From contig NZ_JADOTT010000001.1 in NCBI RefSeq assembly GCF_016817355.1, positions 732,072 to 796,071 of the forward strand: DNA of 64,000 bases. Reading direction: 5' to 3'. The position numbers and the translations under genes were made by a program. Source of the stretch: Maricaulis parjimensis (GTDB taxonomy: Bacteria; Pseudomonadota; Alphaproteobacteria; Caulobacterales; Maricaulaceae). This document shows positions 52,274 to 60,011 of the stretch, one piece after another. Under the pieces are notes generated by a model, which worked only from the letters and a program-made list of their open reading frames with translations, was not told where the DNA came from and searched no databases. Every line of letters begins with the position of its first letter. The stretch's first letter is position 1.

Positions 52274-53698
52274 ATGCCTGCAACCCCGCAGCTTCACGAA
52301 GACCGGTTATTCCCGGCCGACCCGGCTACGCGCGCGATTGCCCGCGCGCTGTACGACCGTGTGAAGTCGCTTCCGATTGTCTCGCCTCATGGCCATACGG
52401 ATCCGCGCTGGTTTTCCGGGAATGCGGCCTTTGACAATCCGACGGAACTTTTCCTGGCACCGGACCACTATGTGTACCGCATGCTCTACAGCCAGGGGAT
52501 AAGCCTGGACCGGTTGGGTGTGCCGTCGAAGGCTGGGCGACCCGACACGGACCCCAGGGAAGCCTGGCGCCTGTTTGCGCAGCACTTCTACCTGTTCCGC
52601 GGAACGCCCTCCGCGATGTGGATGAACCATGTCCTGGGCGAGGTGTTCGGCATCGAAGCCCGGCTTGACGAGAATTCGGCCGATGCCATCTATGACGAAG
52701 TCGACGCGGCCTTGAAGACGGAGGCATTCCGTCCGCGCGCCCTATTTGACCGCTTCAATATCGAGTTGCTGGCGACGACGGAATCACCCGCGGACACGCT
52801 GGATCACCACCACACAATCGCGGCGAGCGATTGGAATGGGCGCGTGGTGACGGCCTACCGGCCCGACCCGGTTGTCGATGCCGATCATGAGGATTTCCGG
52901 TCTTCCCTTGAACGGTTCGGCGATGTGACCGGAGAGGACACGTTCACCTGGCGCGGCTATCTGGCGGCCCACCGGCAACGCCGGGTCGACTTCATGGCGG
53001 CCGGTGCGACGTCGACGGACCATGGGCATCCCACGGCGGCGACCGCTGATCTCGACCCCGGTGCCGCTGAAGCTCTTTTTGATCGGATCGTATCCGGTAA
53101 TTGTGGTGAGGGTGATGCCGAGTTGTTCCGCGCGCAGATGCTGACCGAGATGGCGGCGATGAGTCTGGAAGACGGTCTGGTCATGCAGATCCACCCCGGC
53201 TCCTTCCGCAACCATAATGCTGCGCTCTTCGCAAGCCATGGCCGGGACAAGGGTGCCGACATTCCAAGCCGAACGGATTATGTCCACGCGCTCAAGCCCT
53301 TGCTGGATCGTTTCGGCAGCGAAAAGGGTCTCGATATCATCGTCTTCACCCTCGACGAGACCAGCTATTCGCGCGAACTCGCGCCGCTGGCGGGCCACTA
53401 TCCCGTCCTCAAACTGGGCCCGGCCTGGTGGTTCCATGACAGTCCGGAAGGCATGATGCGCTTTCGCCGGCACACCACCGAGACAGCCGGCTTCTACAAC
53501 ACGGTCGGCTTTAACGACGATACCCGTGCTTTCCTCTCCATCCCGGCCCGCCATGACATGGCGCGGCGGGTGGATTGCGCCTTTCTGGCCGGCCTGGTGG
53601 CGGAACATCGCCTCGGCGAGGACGAAGCCGCCGACCTGATCACCGACCTTTCCTATAATCTGGCGAAACGCGCCTACAAGCTCGACGCCCTCAATTGA
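52274..53698 (+). CDS. uxaC: Uronate isomerase
   Basis: A 474-residue enzyme of the amidohydrolase-superfamily uronate isomerases. LPIVSPHGHTDPRWF carries the first metal histidines, and QIHPGSFRNHN, VFTLDETSYSREL and KLGPAWWFHDSPEGM are family-specific. It interconverts glucuronate and fructuronate or galacturonate and tagaturonate in the cytoplasm. It is the first gene of an operon with an RpiB-like isomerase (14 bp) and a KduD-like dehydrogenase. Confidence 0.94.
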   Translation: MPATPQLHEDRLFPADPATRAIARALYDRVKSLPIVSPHGHTDPRWFSGNAAFDNPTELFLAPDHYVYRMLYSQGISLDRLGVPSKAGRPDTDPREAWRLFAQHFYLFRGTPSAMWMNHVLGEVFGIEARLDENSADAIYDEVDAALKTEAFRPRALFDRFNIELLATTESPADTLDHHHTIAASDWNGRVVTAYRPDPVVDADHEDFRSSLERFGDVTGEDTFTWRGYLAAHRQRRVDFMAAGATSTDHGHPTAATADLDPGAAEALFDRIVSGNCGEGDAELFRAQMLTEMAAMSLEDGLVMQIHPGSFRNHNAALFASHGRDKGADIPSRTDYVHALKPLLDRFGSEKGLDIIVFTLDETSYSRELAPLAGHYPVLKLGPAWWFHDSPEGMMRFRRHTTETAGFYNTVGFNDDTRAFLSIPARHDMARRVDCAFLAGLVAEHRLGEDEAADLITDLSYNLAKRAYKLDALN

Positions 53699-53712
53699 GA
53701 CAGGATGCTCCC

Positions 53713-54351
53713 ATGAAGATCGCGCTCATCATTGAAAACAGCCAAGCCGCCAAAAGCGACATTGTTCATGATGCCCTCAAGGCCGTTGCCGAACCCCTCG
53801 GTCATGAAGTCTTCCACTACGGCATGTACTCGCCGGAGGACAAAGCCTCGCTGACCTATGTGATGAATGGTTTGCTGGCCGGTCTTCTGATCAATTCCAA
53901 GGCTGCGGACTTCGTGGTGACGGGTTGCGGGACGGGGATGGGCTCCAACCTTGCAGCCAATTCCATGCCGGGCGTGTTCTGTGGCCTGATCATTGACCCG
54001 ACCGATGCCTTCCTGTTTGGTCAGATCAATGCTGGCAACGCCATCTCTATGCCCTATGCCAAGGGATTTGGCTGGGCGGCCGAGCTGAACCTTCAAGATT
54101 GCTACCGCAAGATCTTCGAGTTCGAGGCCGGCGCTGGCTACCCCAAGGAACGCGCTGAGATCATGGCGAAGAACCGGGGCATTCTCACGGATCTCAAGGC
54201 GGCGTCCTGCCATGACATGCTGACCGTCCTGAAGACGGTCGATCAGGACCTGCTCAAGGCCGCGATCGCGGGCGAGAAATTCCAGGAATATTTCTTTGCC
54301 AATTGCCAGGACGAGGCGATCGCCGACTACATCCGCGGCGTGCTGGCCTAA
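53713..54351 (+). CDS. RpiB/LacAB-family isomerase, DhuI-like candidate
   Basis: A 212-residue sugar-phosphate-isomerase-fold protein with VTGCGTGMGSNLAANSMPG, the RpiB active-site loop with its cysteine, and a longer C-terminal region than the ~150-residue RpiB. ATG 53713 follows AGGA. Its place between uxaC and a KduD-like dehydrogenase suggests the role of the streptococcal RpiB-family isomerase DhuI, which acts on 4-deoxy-5-hexosulose uronate from unsaturated uronic acids in place of KduI. No kduI is visible. That assignment rests on context and fold. Confidence 0.85.
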   Translation: MKIALIIENSQAAKSDIVHDALKAVAEPLGHEVFHYGMYSPEDKASLTYVMNGLLAGLLINSKAADFVVTGCGTGMGSNLAANSMPGVFCGLIIDPTDAFLFGQINAGNAISMPYAKGFGWAAELNLQDCYRKIFEFEAGAGYPKERAEIMAKNRGILTDLKAASCHDMLTVLKTVDQDLLKAAIAGEKFQEYFFANCQDEAIADYIRGVLA

Positions 54352-54383
54352 CCGGCATTCTACCGACAGAGACGGAGACATTC

Positions 54384-55139
54384 ATGAGCAATCCCTTCAG
54401 CCTTGAAGGCAAGGTCGCCCTCGTCACTGGCGGCAATACCGGCTTGGGCCAGGGCATGGCTGTGGCGCTGGCCGAGGCGGGCGCCGATATTGCGGTTGCC
54501 GGGCGATCCAGCGCGGCGGAAACCGGCCGGGCTGTTGAGGCGCTGGGGCGCCGCTTCTTTGAGGTGAAGGCCGATTTTTCCGACCCCTCCTGCGTCGAGG
54601 GCGTGGTTGCGGAGACCGTCGAGAAGGCCGGGGCCATCGATATCCTGGTCAATAATGCAGGCATCATCCGCCGCAATGACGCGATCGACTTCACCGAGGA
54701 CGACTGGGACAGCGTCATGGACGTGAACATCAAGTCGGCCTTTTTTCTGTGCCAGGCTGCGGCCAAGCGGATGATCCCGGCCGGAGGCGGCAAGATCATC
54801 AACATCGCCTCCATGCTCTCTTTCCAGGGCGGGATCAGGGTGGCGTCCTACACCTCGTCCAAAAGCGCGATTGCCGGCCTGACCAAGCTCTTGGCCAATG
54901 AGTGGGCGGCCAAGGGTATCAATGTGAATGCCATCGCCCCGGGCTATTTTGCGACGAATAATACCGCGGCCCTGCAGGCCGACGAAGATCGCAACAAGCA
55001 GATCCTCGAACGGATTCCGGCCGGCCGCTGGGGCGACCCGAAGGATTTGGGCGGCGCCGCCGTCTTTCTGGCGTCCTCTGCCGCGGACTATGTCCAGGGT
55101 ACCGTTCTGGCGGTCGATGGCGGTTGGCTGGCGCGCTAG
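54384..55139 (+). CDS. kduD: SDR oxidoreductase, 2-deoxy-D-gluconate 3-dehydrogenase (KduD)-like
   Basis: A 251-residue short-chain dehydrogenase. TGGNTGLGQG is the NAD-binding loop, NNAGIIRR follows, and catalytic Ser, Tyr and Lys occur in IASMLSFQGG and YTSSK. ATG 54384 has GGAG 7 nt upstream. KduD and DhuD reduce 2,5-diketo-3-deoxygluconate to KDG, which the KdgK kinase at 48336 can use. It is the last gene of the uxaC operon, before a terminator. Confidence 0.85.
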   Translation: MSNPFSLEGKVALVTGGNTGLGQGMAVALAEAGADIAVAGRSSAAETGRAVEALGRRFFEVKADFSDPSCVEGVVAETVEKAGAIDILVNNAGIIRRNDAIDFTEDDWDSVMDVNIKSAFFLCQAAAKRMIPAGGGKIINIASMLSFQGGIRVASYTSSKSAIAGLTKLLANEWAAKGINVNAIAPGYFATNNTAALQADEDRNKQILERIPAGRWGDPKDLGGAAVFLASSAADYVQGTVLAVDGGWLAR

Positions 55140-55163
55140 CCCGTACAGGCTTCTTTCCCTCGT

Positions 55164-55198
55164 GGCCGGACAGGGTTTGCCTGTCCGGCCCTCTTTTT
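55164..55198 (+). terminator. Intrinsic terminator after the uxaC operon
   Basis: A perfect 11-bp stem (55164-55174 with 55180-55190), loop GTTTG, followed by CTCTTTTT. The convergent oxidoreductase gene ends at 55197, so its stop codon overlaps the T-run. Confidence 0.88.
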
Positions 55199-56828
55199 AT
55201 GCCGGCATGCGCTTGCCGAAATCCTTGAGAATTTCCCGGGCCGCATTGTGTCCCGGCGCACCGGTGACACCGCCGCCCGGATGGGTTCCGGAGCCGCATT
55301 GATAAAGGGCTTTCACGGGAGACCGATGATCGGCATGGCCCAGGACCGGACGGGCCGAAAAGAGCTGGTCCAGACTGAGTGCGCCGTGGAAAATATCGCC
55401 CCCGACCAAGCCAAATTTGCGCTCCAGATCCTTGGGGGAATGGATCTGCCGGCCGATGACGAGATCCCTGAAGCCCGGTGCCCAGCGATCGACCGTGTCG
55501 ATCATCAAATCGGCGACTTCTTCTCTATGATCATCCCAGTCCCGGCCTTCGGGGAGTTCCGGCGCGACATGCTGGCAGAACAGGCTGGCGACATGCTGGC
55601 CGGGTGGGGCAAGGCTGTCGTCCAGCGTGGATGGGATCAGCATTTCCACGATGGGTTCGCGTGACCAGCCATCCCGGCGGGAATCCATCCAGGCGCGGTC
55701 CATATATTCGAGGCTGGGGGCAATGATGATGCCGGCGGTCAGATGGTCACCGGGTTCGGGCTTGCAGGTGAAACGCGGCAGGCCGGACAGGGCGACATTC
55801 ATTCGGAAGGTGCCGGAGCCGCAGCGGAAATTGCCGATCCGCTCCCGGAAATCATCCGGCAGGTCTCCGGGATCGACCAGGCTGGAAAAGAGGAGTTTGG
55901 GGTTCAGGTTGGACACCACGGCCCGCGCCACGAATTGCCGTCCGTCCTCCAGCTCCACACCGCAGGCTCGGCCTTGTTCCGTCAGGACCTCACGGACGGC
56001 CGCTCCGGTCTCCAGCACCACACCGGCTTCCCGGCATGCCGCAGCCATGGCCTGGGTGATCCCCCCCATGCCACCGATCGCATGCCCCCAGGCGCCCTTC
56101 TTGCCATTCACCTCGCCGAACAAATGGTGCAGCAGGACATAGGCGCTGCCTGGCGTGTAGGGGCTGGCATAATTGCCGACAATGCTGTCAAAGCCGAACA
56201 GGGCCTTGATCGGCGCGCTCTCGAACCAGCCATCCAGCCAATCTCCGGCCGACTTGGAAAACAGGTCGAGCAAATCCCGCTTGGCCGTCAGGGACAGCTT
56301 GCCCAGTTTTGATCCGAGGCCGAGTGTTTTGAGAAGCTCGGGCAGGGCGCTGGTCCAGCCGTCTTCCCGCAGATTGGGCGGGGTCTCCAGAACAAGGTTG
56401 CGCAGCGTGTCGGCGATGGCCTCCAGGCGCGCCTCATAATCCGGCAGGCGGTCTGCGTCGCGTGCCGAAAAGCGAGCGACTTCCGACCGGGTCAGACCTT
56501 CGCCAGCCAGGAGGTAATCATCCTCCAGCGGCAGGAAATTTCCGACCTTTCGCTCAACGACTTTAAGGCCATGCCGCGGAAGGTCGAGATCGGCAATGAC
56601 TTTGGGGTTGAGCAGGGAGACCGTGTAGGACGCCACAGAATTGCGAAAACCGGGGTGGAACTCCTCTGTGACCGCAGCGCCGCCCAGCACCTCCCGCCGC
56701 TCCAGCACGGTCACGGACAGGCCGGCCTTGGCCAGATAGGCGGCACAGACAAGGCCGTTATGGCCTCCGCCGATGATGACGATATCGGTCTTGGCCGACG
56801 CGCTGGCCGTGCTTGCTGGGACTGTCAT
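55197..56828 (-). CDS. NAD(P)/FAD oxidoreductase, phytoene-desaturase/PYROXD2-like
   Basis: A 543-residue flavoprotein. DIVIIGGGHNGLVCAAYLA near residue 15 is the dinucleotide motif with ERREVLGGAA after it; HAIGGMGGITQAM and YQCGSGTHPGGGVTGAPG near the C-terminus are typical of the COG1233 group around PYROXD2. It is not a carotenoid-cluster gene here; the next gene upstream in the same direction is an acyl-CoA ligase, suggesting a lipid or isoprenoid acid substrate. Localisation is cytoplasmic or membrane-associated. Confidence 0.88.
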   Translation of the reverse strand: MTVPASTASASAKTDIVIIGGGHNGLVCAAYLAKAGLSVTVLERREVLGGAAVTEEFHPGFRNSVASYTVSLLNPKVIADLDLPRHGLKVVERKVGNFLPLEDDYLLAGEGLTRSEVARFSARDADRLPDYEARLEAIADTLRNLVLETPPNLREDGWTSALPELLKTLGLGSKLGKLSLTAKRDLLDLFSKSAGDWLDGWFESAPIKALFGFDSIVGNYASPYTPGSAYVLLHHLFGEVNGKKGAWGHAIGGMGGITQAMAAACREAGVVLETGAAVREVLTEQGRACGVELEDGRQFVARAVVSNLNPKLLFSSLVDPGDLPDDFRERIGNFRCGSGTFRMNVALSGLPRFTCKPEPGDHLTAGIIIAPSLEYMDRAWMDSRRDGWSREPIVEMLIPSTLDDSLAPPGQHVASLFCQHVAPELPEGRDWDDHREEVADLMIDTVDRWAPGFRDLVIGRQIHSPKDLERKFGLVGGDIFHGALSLDQLFSARPVLGHADHRSPVKALYQCGSGTHPGGGVTGAPGHNAAREILKDFGKRMPA

Positions 56829-56864
56829 GGCGAACCTGTTGTCTGGGGCCGGTGCGGGACGCGG

Positions 56865-58394
56865 CTAGTCAGGCGTCGGAACGTAGCCGGACTCGGTGCG
56901 GATTTGGGGAACAGGAAGCAGATGCTTCTGGATCTTGCCCGCCGCGGTGCGGGGCAGGCTGTCACACCGGATGAAATGACGGGGCACCTTGTAGGCGGCC
57001 AAGCGGTCCCGGCACCAGCGCTCCAGCTGGTCGGTGGGAATCTCCTGCCCGTCATGGCTGACATAGTAGGCACAGCCGACTTCACCCCATTTGTGGTCGT
57101 CGACTCCGGCGATGGCGATATCCGCCAGTGCCGGGTGCTGGGCCAGCACATCCTCGATTTCCGCCGGGTACACATTTTCGCCGCCGGAAATATACATCTC
57201 CTTGATCCGGCCCACGACATAACCGTGCCCGTCCGCATCGATACGGCCCAAATCCCCGCTTCGAAGCCAGCCGTCATCGGTGAAGAGTTCGGCGGTTTCA
57301 GTCGGGCGTTGCCAATAGCCCGGTGTCAGGCCGGGCCCGAAGAACTGGACCTCGCCAATCTCGCCCGTTGGCAGGATTGTGCCATCTGGTGCCGCAATGC
57401 GGGCCTGTGACAGAATCTGTGTCTGCCCGACCGATCCGATATGCGAGAGCGCGTGTGCGGGGTCAGCCAGGAAGGCCGTGGGGCCGGTCTCTGTCATGCC
57501 GAACCCGTTACACAGGATCGCCCCCCGCTCGGCAAAGGTTTCGACGATCGCGTTGGGCAGGGGCGCACCGCCGCTGGCCCAGTGGCGCACGCGGGTCAGC
57601 TCCGCCGCCGCGAAGTCCGGATGCTCGATCAATTCGCGGAAAACCGAAGGCACACCCAAAAGGATGTCGATCTGATCCTGGTTGATCAGGTCCAGCATGC
57701 GACCTGCATCGAAACCCGGCATGATGTGAACCTGCCCGCCGGCGATCAGCACCGGAAGCGTGTGCAGATTGATGCCTGCGGTATGAAAGAGGGGCAGGAA
57801 GTTGAGGGTGGAGTCCGCTCCGGTCAGGCCGGTGGCCTGGGCGATGTTGACGTAATTCACCAGCGCCATGCGGTAGGTCTGGATCACACCCTTGGGCCGG
57901 CCCGTCGTGCCGGATGTGTAGATCAGGTACCAAGTCTCATCGCCTGGCCAGGCTTGGCGCCCGGCATGAGGCTGTGCGGCATCACGGCCCGCCGGGAAGT
58001 CCTGTTCCAGGTCGACCAGTTCGATCCCGGTATCCGACAGGGCCTGGCTCGCCAAAGCGAACTCTTCGCCCCCTGCCAGGCACAGCGTGGGCGCGCAATC
58101 ATCCACCAGATCCCGCAGTTCGCGGGCGGTCATGCGCCAGTTGAACGGGACCAGGATGGCGCCGAGTTTGGCGCATCCGAAGAGAAGCTCGAAAAACTCC
58201 ACCCGGTTGCGGCAGAACACGCCCACCCGGTCGCCCGGTCGGACACCCCGGCCGGCGAGATAGCCGGCTGTCCGGGCGCCGCGCAGGTCCAGCTGCGCAT
58301 AGGTCGTCTTGTCGCCGGTCAGGACATCGCGAAATGCGACCTTGTCCGGCGTTAGCTCTGCCCGGCGGGCTGTGATGTCGGTGATGATATCCAT
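56865..58394 (-). CDS. Acyl-CoA synthetase (AMP-dependent ligase)
   Basis: A 509-residue ANL-superfamily ligase. YTSGTTGRPKGVIQTY is the ATP-binding P-loop, GFGMTETGP the A5 motif, WLRSGDLGRID and GRIKEMYISGGENVYP the hinge region, and GKIQKHLL the C-terminal catalytic lysine. It activates a carboxylic acid to its CoA thioester. It is 36 bp upstream of the PYROXD2-like gene and 19 bp downstream of the TetR gene, so all three may be one operon. Confidence 0.92.
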   Translation of the reverse strand: MDIITDITARRAELTPDKVAFRDVLTGDKTTYAQLDLRGARTAGYLAGRGVRPGDRVGVFCRNRVEFFELLFGCAKLGAILVPFNWRMTARELRDLVDDCAPTLCLAGGEEFALASQALSDTGIELVDLEQDFPAGRDAAQPHAGRQAWPGDETWYLIYTSGTTGRPKGVIQTYRMALVNYVNIAQATGLTGADSTLNFLPLFHTAGINLHTLPVLIAGGQVHIMPGFDAGRMLDLINQDQIDILLGVPSVFRELIEHPDFAAAELTRVRHWASGGAPLPNAIVETFAERGAILCNGFGMTETGPTAFLADPAHALSHIGSVGQTQILSQARIAAPDGTILPTGEIGEVQFFGPGLTPGYWQRPTETAELFTDDGWLRSGDLGRIDADGHGYVVGRIKEMYISGGENVYPAEIEDVLAQHPALADIAIAGVDDHKWGEVGCAYYVSHDGQEIPTDQLERWCRDRLAAYKVPRHFIRCDSLPRTAAGKIQKHLLPVPQIRTESGYVPTPD

Positions 58395-58413
58395 CGCCTC
58401 ACTCAGTCCCGTC

Positions 58414-59022
58414 CTATTGGTTCAGGCCATGGGCGATCAGGTCTGCCGCGGCGCGGGCGACCTCTTCCGCGCTGCGTTCCTGGTCCCAGATTCCATAGCG
58501 CAGGCCGAGGAAGACGCTCATTCCGATCAGGGCCCAGGCCCGGGTCGATTGATCGCCATCGCTGATTTCGCCGCGGGCTGTGGCATCCGACAGATTGCGC
58601 TCATAACGCGCGGCGAAACTGTCATAATGGAGGCGGTAGGCGTCCGGTGCGACGAACTGGGACTCCTCGATGATGCGATAGAGATTGGGGTGGGCGCGGG
58701 CGAATTCGATATAGGCCAGCAAGCCCAGATATTCCGCGTCCAGACGGTCGGTCGCCGTCTTCACCCGGTCGGCGATCCAGCTTCGGGTCATTTCACCCAT
58801 ATGAGCCACAAGCGCCCGGAATATTTCGTCTTTGGAGTCGAAATAGACGTAGAAAGTCCCCAGGGCGACAGAGGCGCGCCGGGTAATGTCGCCGATGGAA
58901 GTGGTGTGGAATCCGTTCTCGCCGAAAGCGCCCTCGGCGGCCTCCAGCAACTTCTTCCGTGTCCTTTCCCCCCGCGCGGTCTTTGGTTTTTTCGACGCCG
59001 CGTGTGTTTCAAAAGTTGACAT
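58414..59022 (-). CDS. TetR-family transcriptional regulator
   Basis: A 202-residue repressor. ERTRKKLLEAAEGAFGENGF and GTFYVYFDSKDEIFRAL make the TetR helix-turn-helix (about residues 18-65); the rest is a helical ligand-binding domain. ATG 59022 is at the edge of an 83-bp spacer shared with the divergent hydrolase-receptor operon. It probably controls both directions and senses an acyl-CoA or fatty-acid-like ligand, as many TetR proteins beside CoA ligases do. Confidence 0.9.
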   Translation of the reverse strand: MSTFETHAASKKPKTARGERTRKKLLEAAEGAFGENGFHTTSIGDITRRASVALGTFYVYFDSKDEIFRALVAHMGEMTRSWIADRVKTATDRLDAEYLGLLAYIEFARAHPNLYRIIEESQFVAPDAYRLHYDSFAARYERNLSDATARGEISDGDQSTRAWALIGMSVFLGLRYGIWDQERSAEEVARAAADLIAHGLNQ

Positions 59023-59105
59023 ATGATTCAGTTTTCACAAGATTGCCCTCAAAGCAATATGCCACACAAAGGTCGAAAGCAAACGGCCGACAGGGGAGAG
59101 ATCAC

Positions 59106-60011
59106 GTGCTGCACGTCCGTCAGGACCGAGCATTGAAGCGTGACAGCGCGGGACAGGTCGTCCTGCGTGACGGAACCCCCATGGTTTTTTCCGACACCGG
59201 ATCCGGGCCCGTCATCCTGGCCGTTCATGGCTGGGCGGCGAGCCGCAGTTTCTTTGCCGATCTGGCAGATCGCCTCGGGGACCGCTACCGGGTGATTGTG
59301 CCGGACCTGCGGGCCCACGGGGATACGCCGGCCGGCAGCCTGCCGCTGGATATTGATACGCTGGCCGCTGATCTCGCCGAGCTCATGGACAAGCTGGAGC
59401 TGGACCATGTCGTCCTGATCGGCTGGTCGATGGGGGCGATGATTGCCTGGGCAATGATCCGCCAGAGCGGTGTTGCGCGCCTGTCCGGCCTGGTTGTCGA
59501 AGACATGACGCCGCGCGTGCTGAACGACACGGACTGGTCGCTCGGCATGGCCAGCGGGTTGAATGCGTCGGGCAGTGCCCGGGCGACGGATCTGATGCGC
59601 GCCAACTGGCCGGCCTATGCCGCCGGGTTTGCGCCGCGCCTGTTCGCGTCCGGCAGCACGGATGCCGGACTGGTCCGAGAGACCGCTGAAGAATTGTCGC
59701 GCCGGGACGGCGAGGCGATGGCTGTTCTGTGGAGTTCGATGACCTCCCAGGACATGCGACCGGCCCTGGGTGATATGAGCCTGCCCATTCTGGTTGCGCA
59801 CGGTGCTGAAAGCGCCGCCTACGGACCGGAGACGAGCCGGTATCTCGTCGACACCCTGCCTCAGGCAGACCGCCTAGAGTTTGCCCATTCCGGGCACACG
59901 CCGCATCTCGAGCAAGCTGAAGAATTTGCGCATGCGGTCGACCAGTTCGCCTCCCGCATTCTTGCCGGAGCCGAGTACCAACGAAAAATCGAGGGGAGTA
60001 TCTCACCATGA
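59106..60011 (+). CDS. Alpha/beta hydrolase
   Basis: A 301-residue hydrolase starting at GTG 59106, chosen for GGGGAG 7 nt upstream; in-frame sequence further up overlaps the TetR promoter. AVHGWAASRSFF is the oxyanion segment, IGWSMGAMIAW the nucleophile elbow, and the late acid and histidine are near HGAESAAYG and HSGHTPHLEQ. No signal peptide. The receptor gene starts within its stop codon (4-bp overlap), so the two are co-translated and the hydrolase may act on what the receptor imports. Confidence 0.87.
   Translation: MLHVRQDRALKRDSAGQVVLRDGTPMVFSDTGSGPVILAVHGWAASRSFFADLADRLGDRYRVIVPDLRAHGDTPAGSLPLDIDTLAADLAELMDKLELDHVVLIGWSMGAMIAWAMIRQSGVARLSGLVVEDMTPRVLNDTDWSLGMASGLNASGSARATDLMRANWPAYAAGFAPRLFASGSTDAGLVRETAEELSRRDGEAMAVLWSSMTSQDMRPALGDMSLPILVAHGAESAAYGPETSRYLVDTLPQADRLEFAHSGHTPHLEQAEEFAHAVDQFASRILAGAEYQRKIEGSISP

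Noticed and set aside
59016-59044. TTGACA at 59016 in the TetR/hydrolase spacer as a promoter for the hydrolase-receptor operon.
   Set aside because: The -10 at 17 bp (AAGATT) matches only three positions and the hexamer overlaps the TetR start codon; kept as possible but not annotated.
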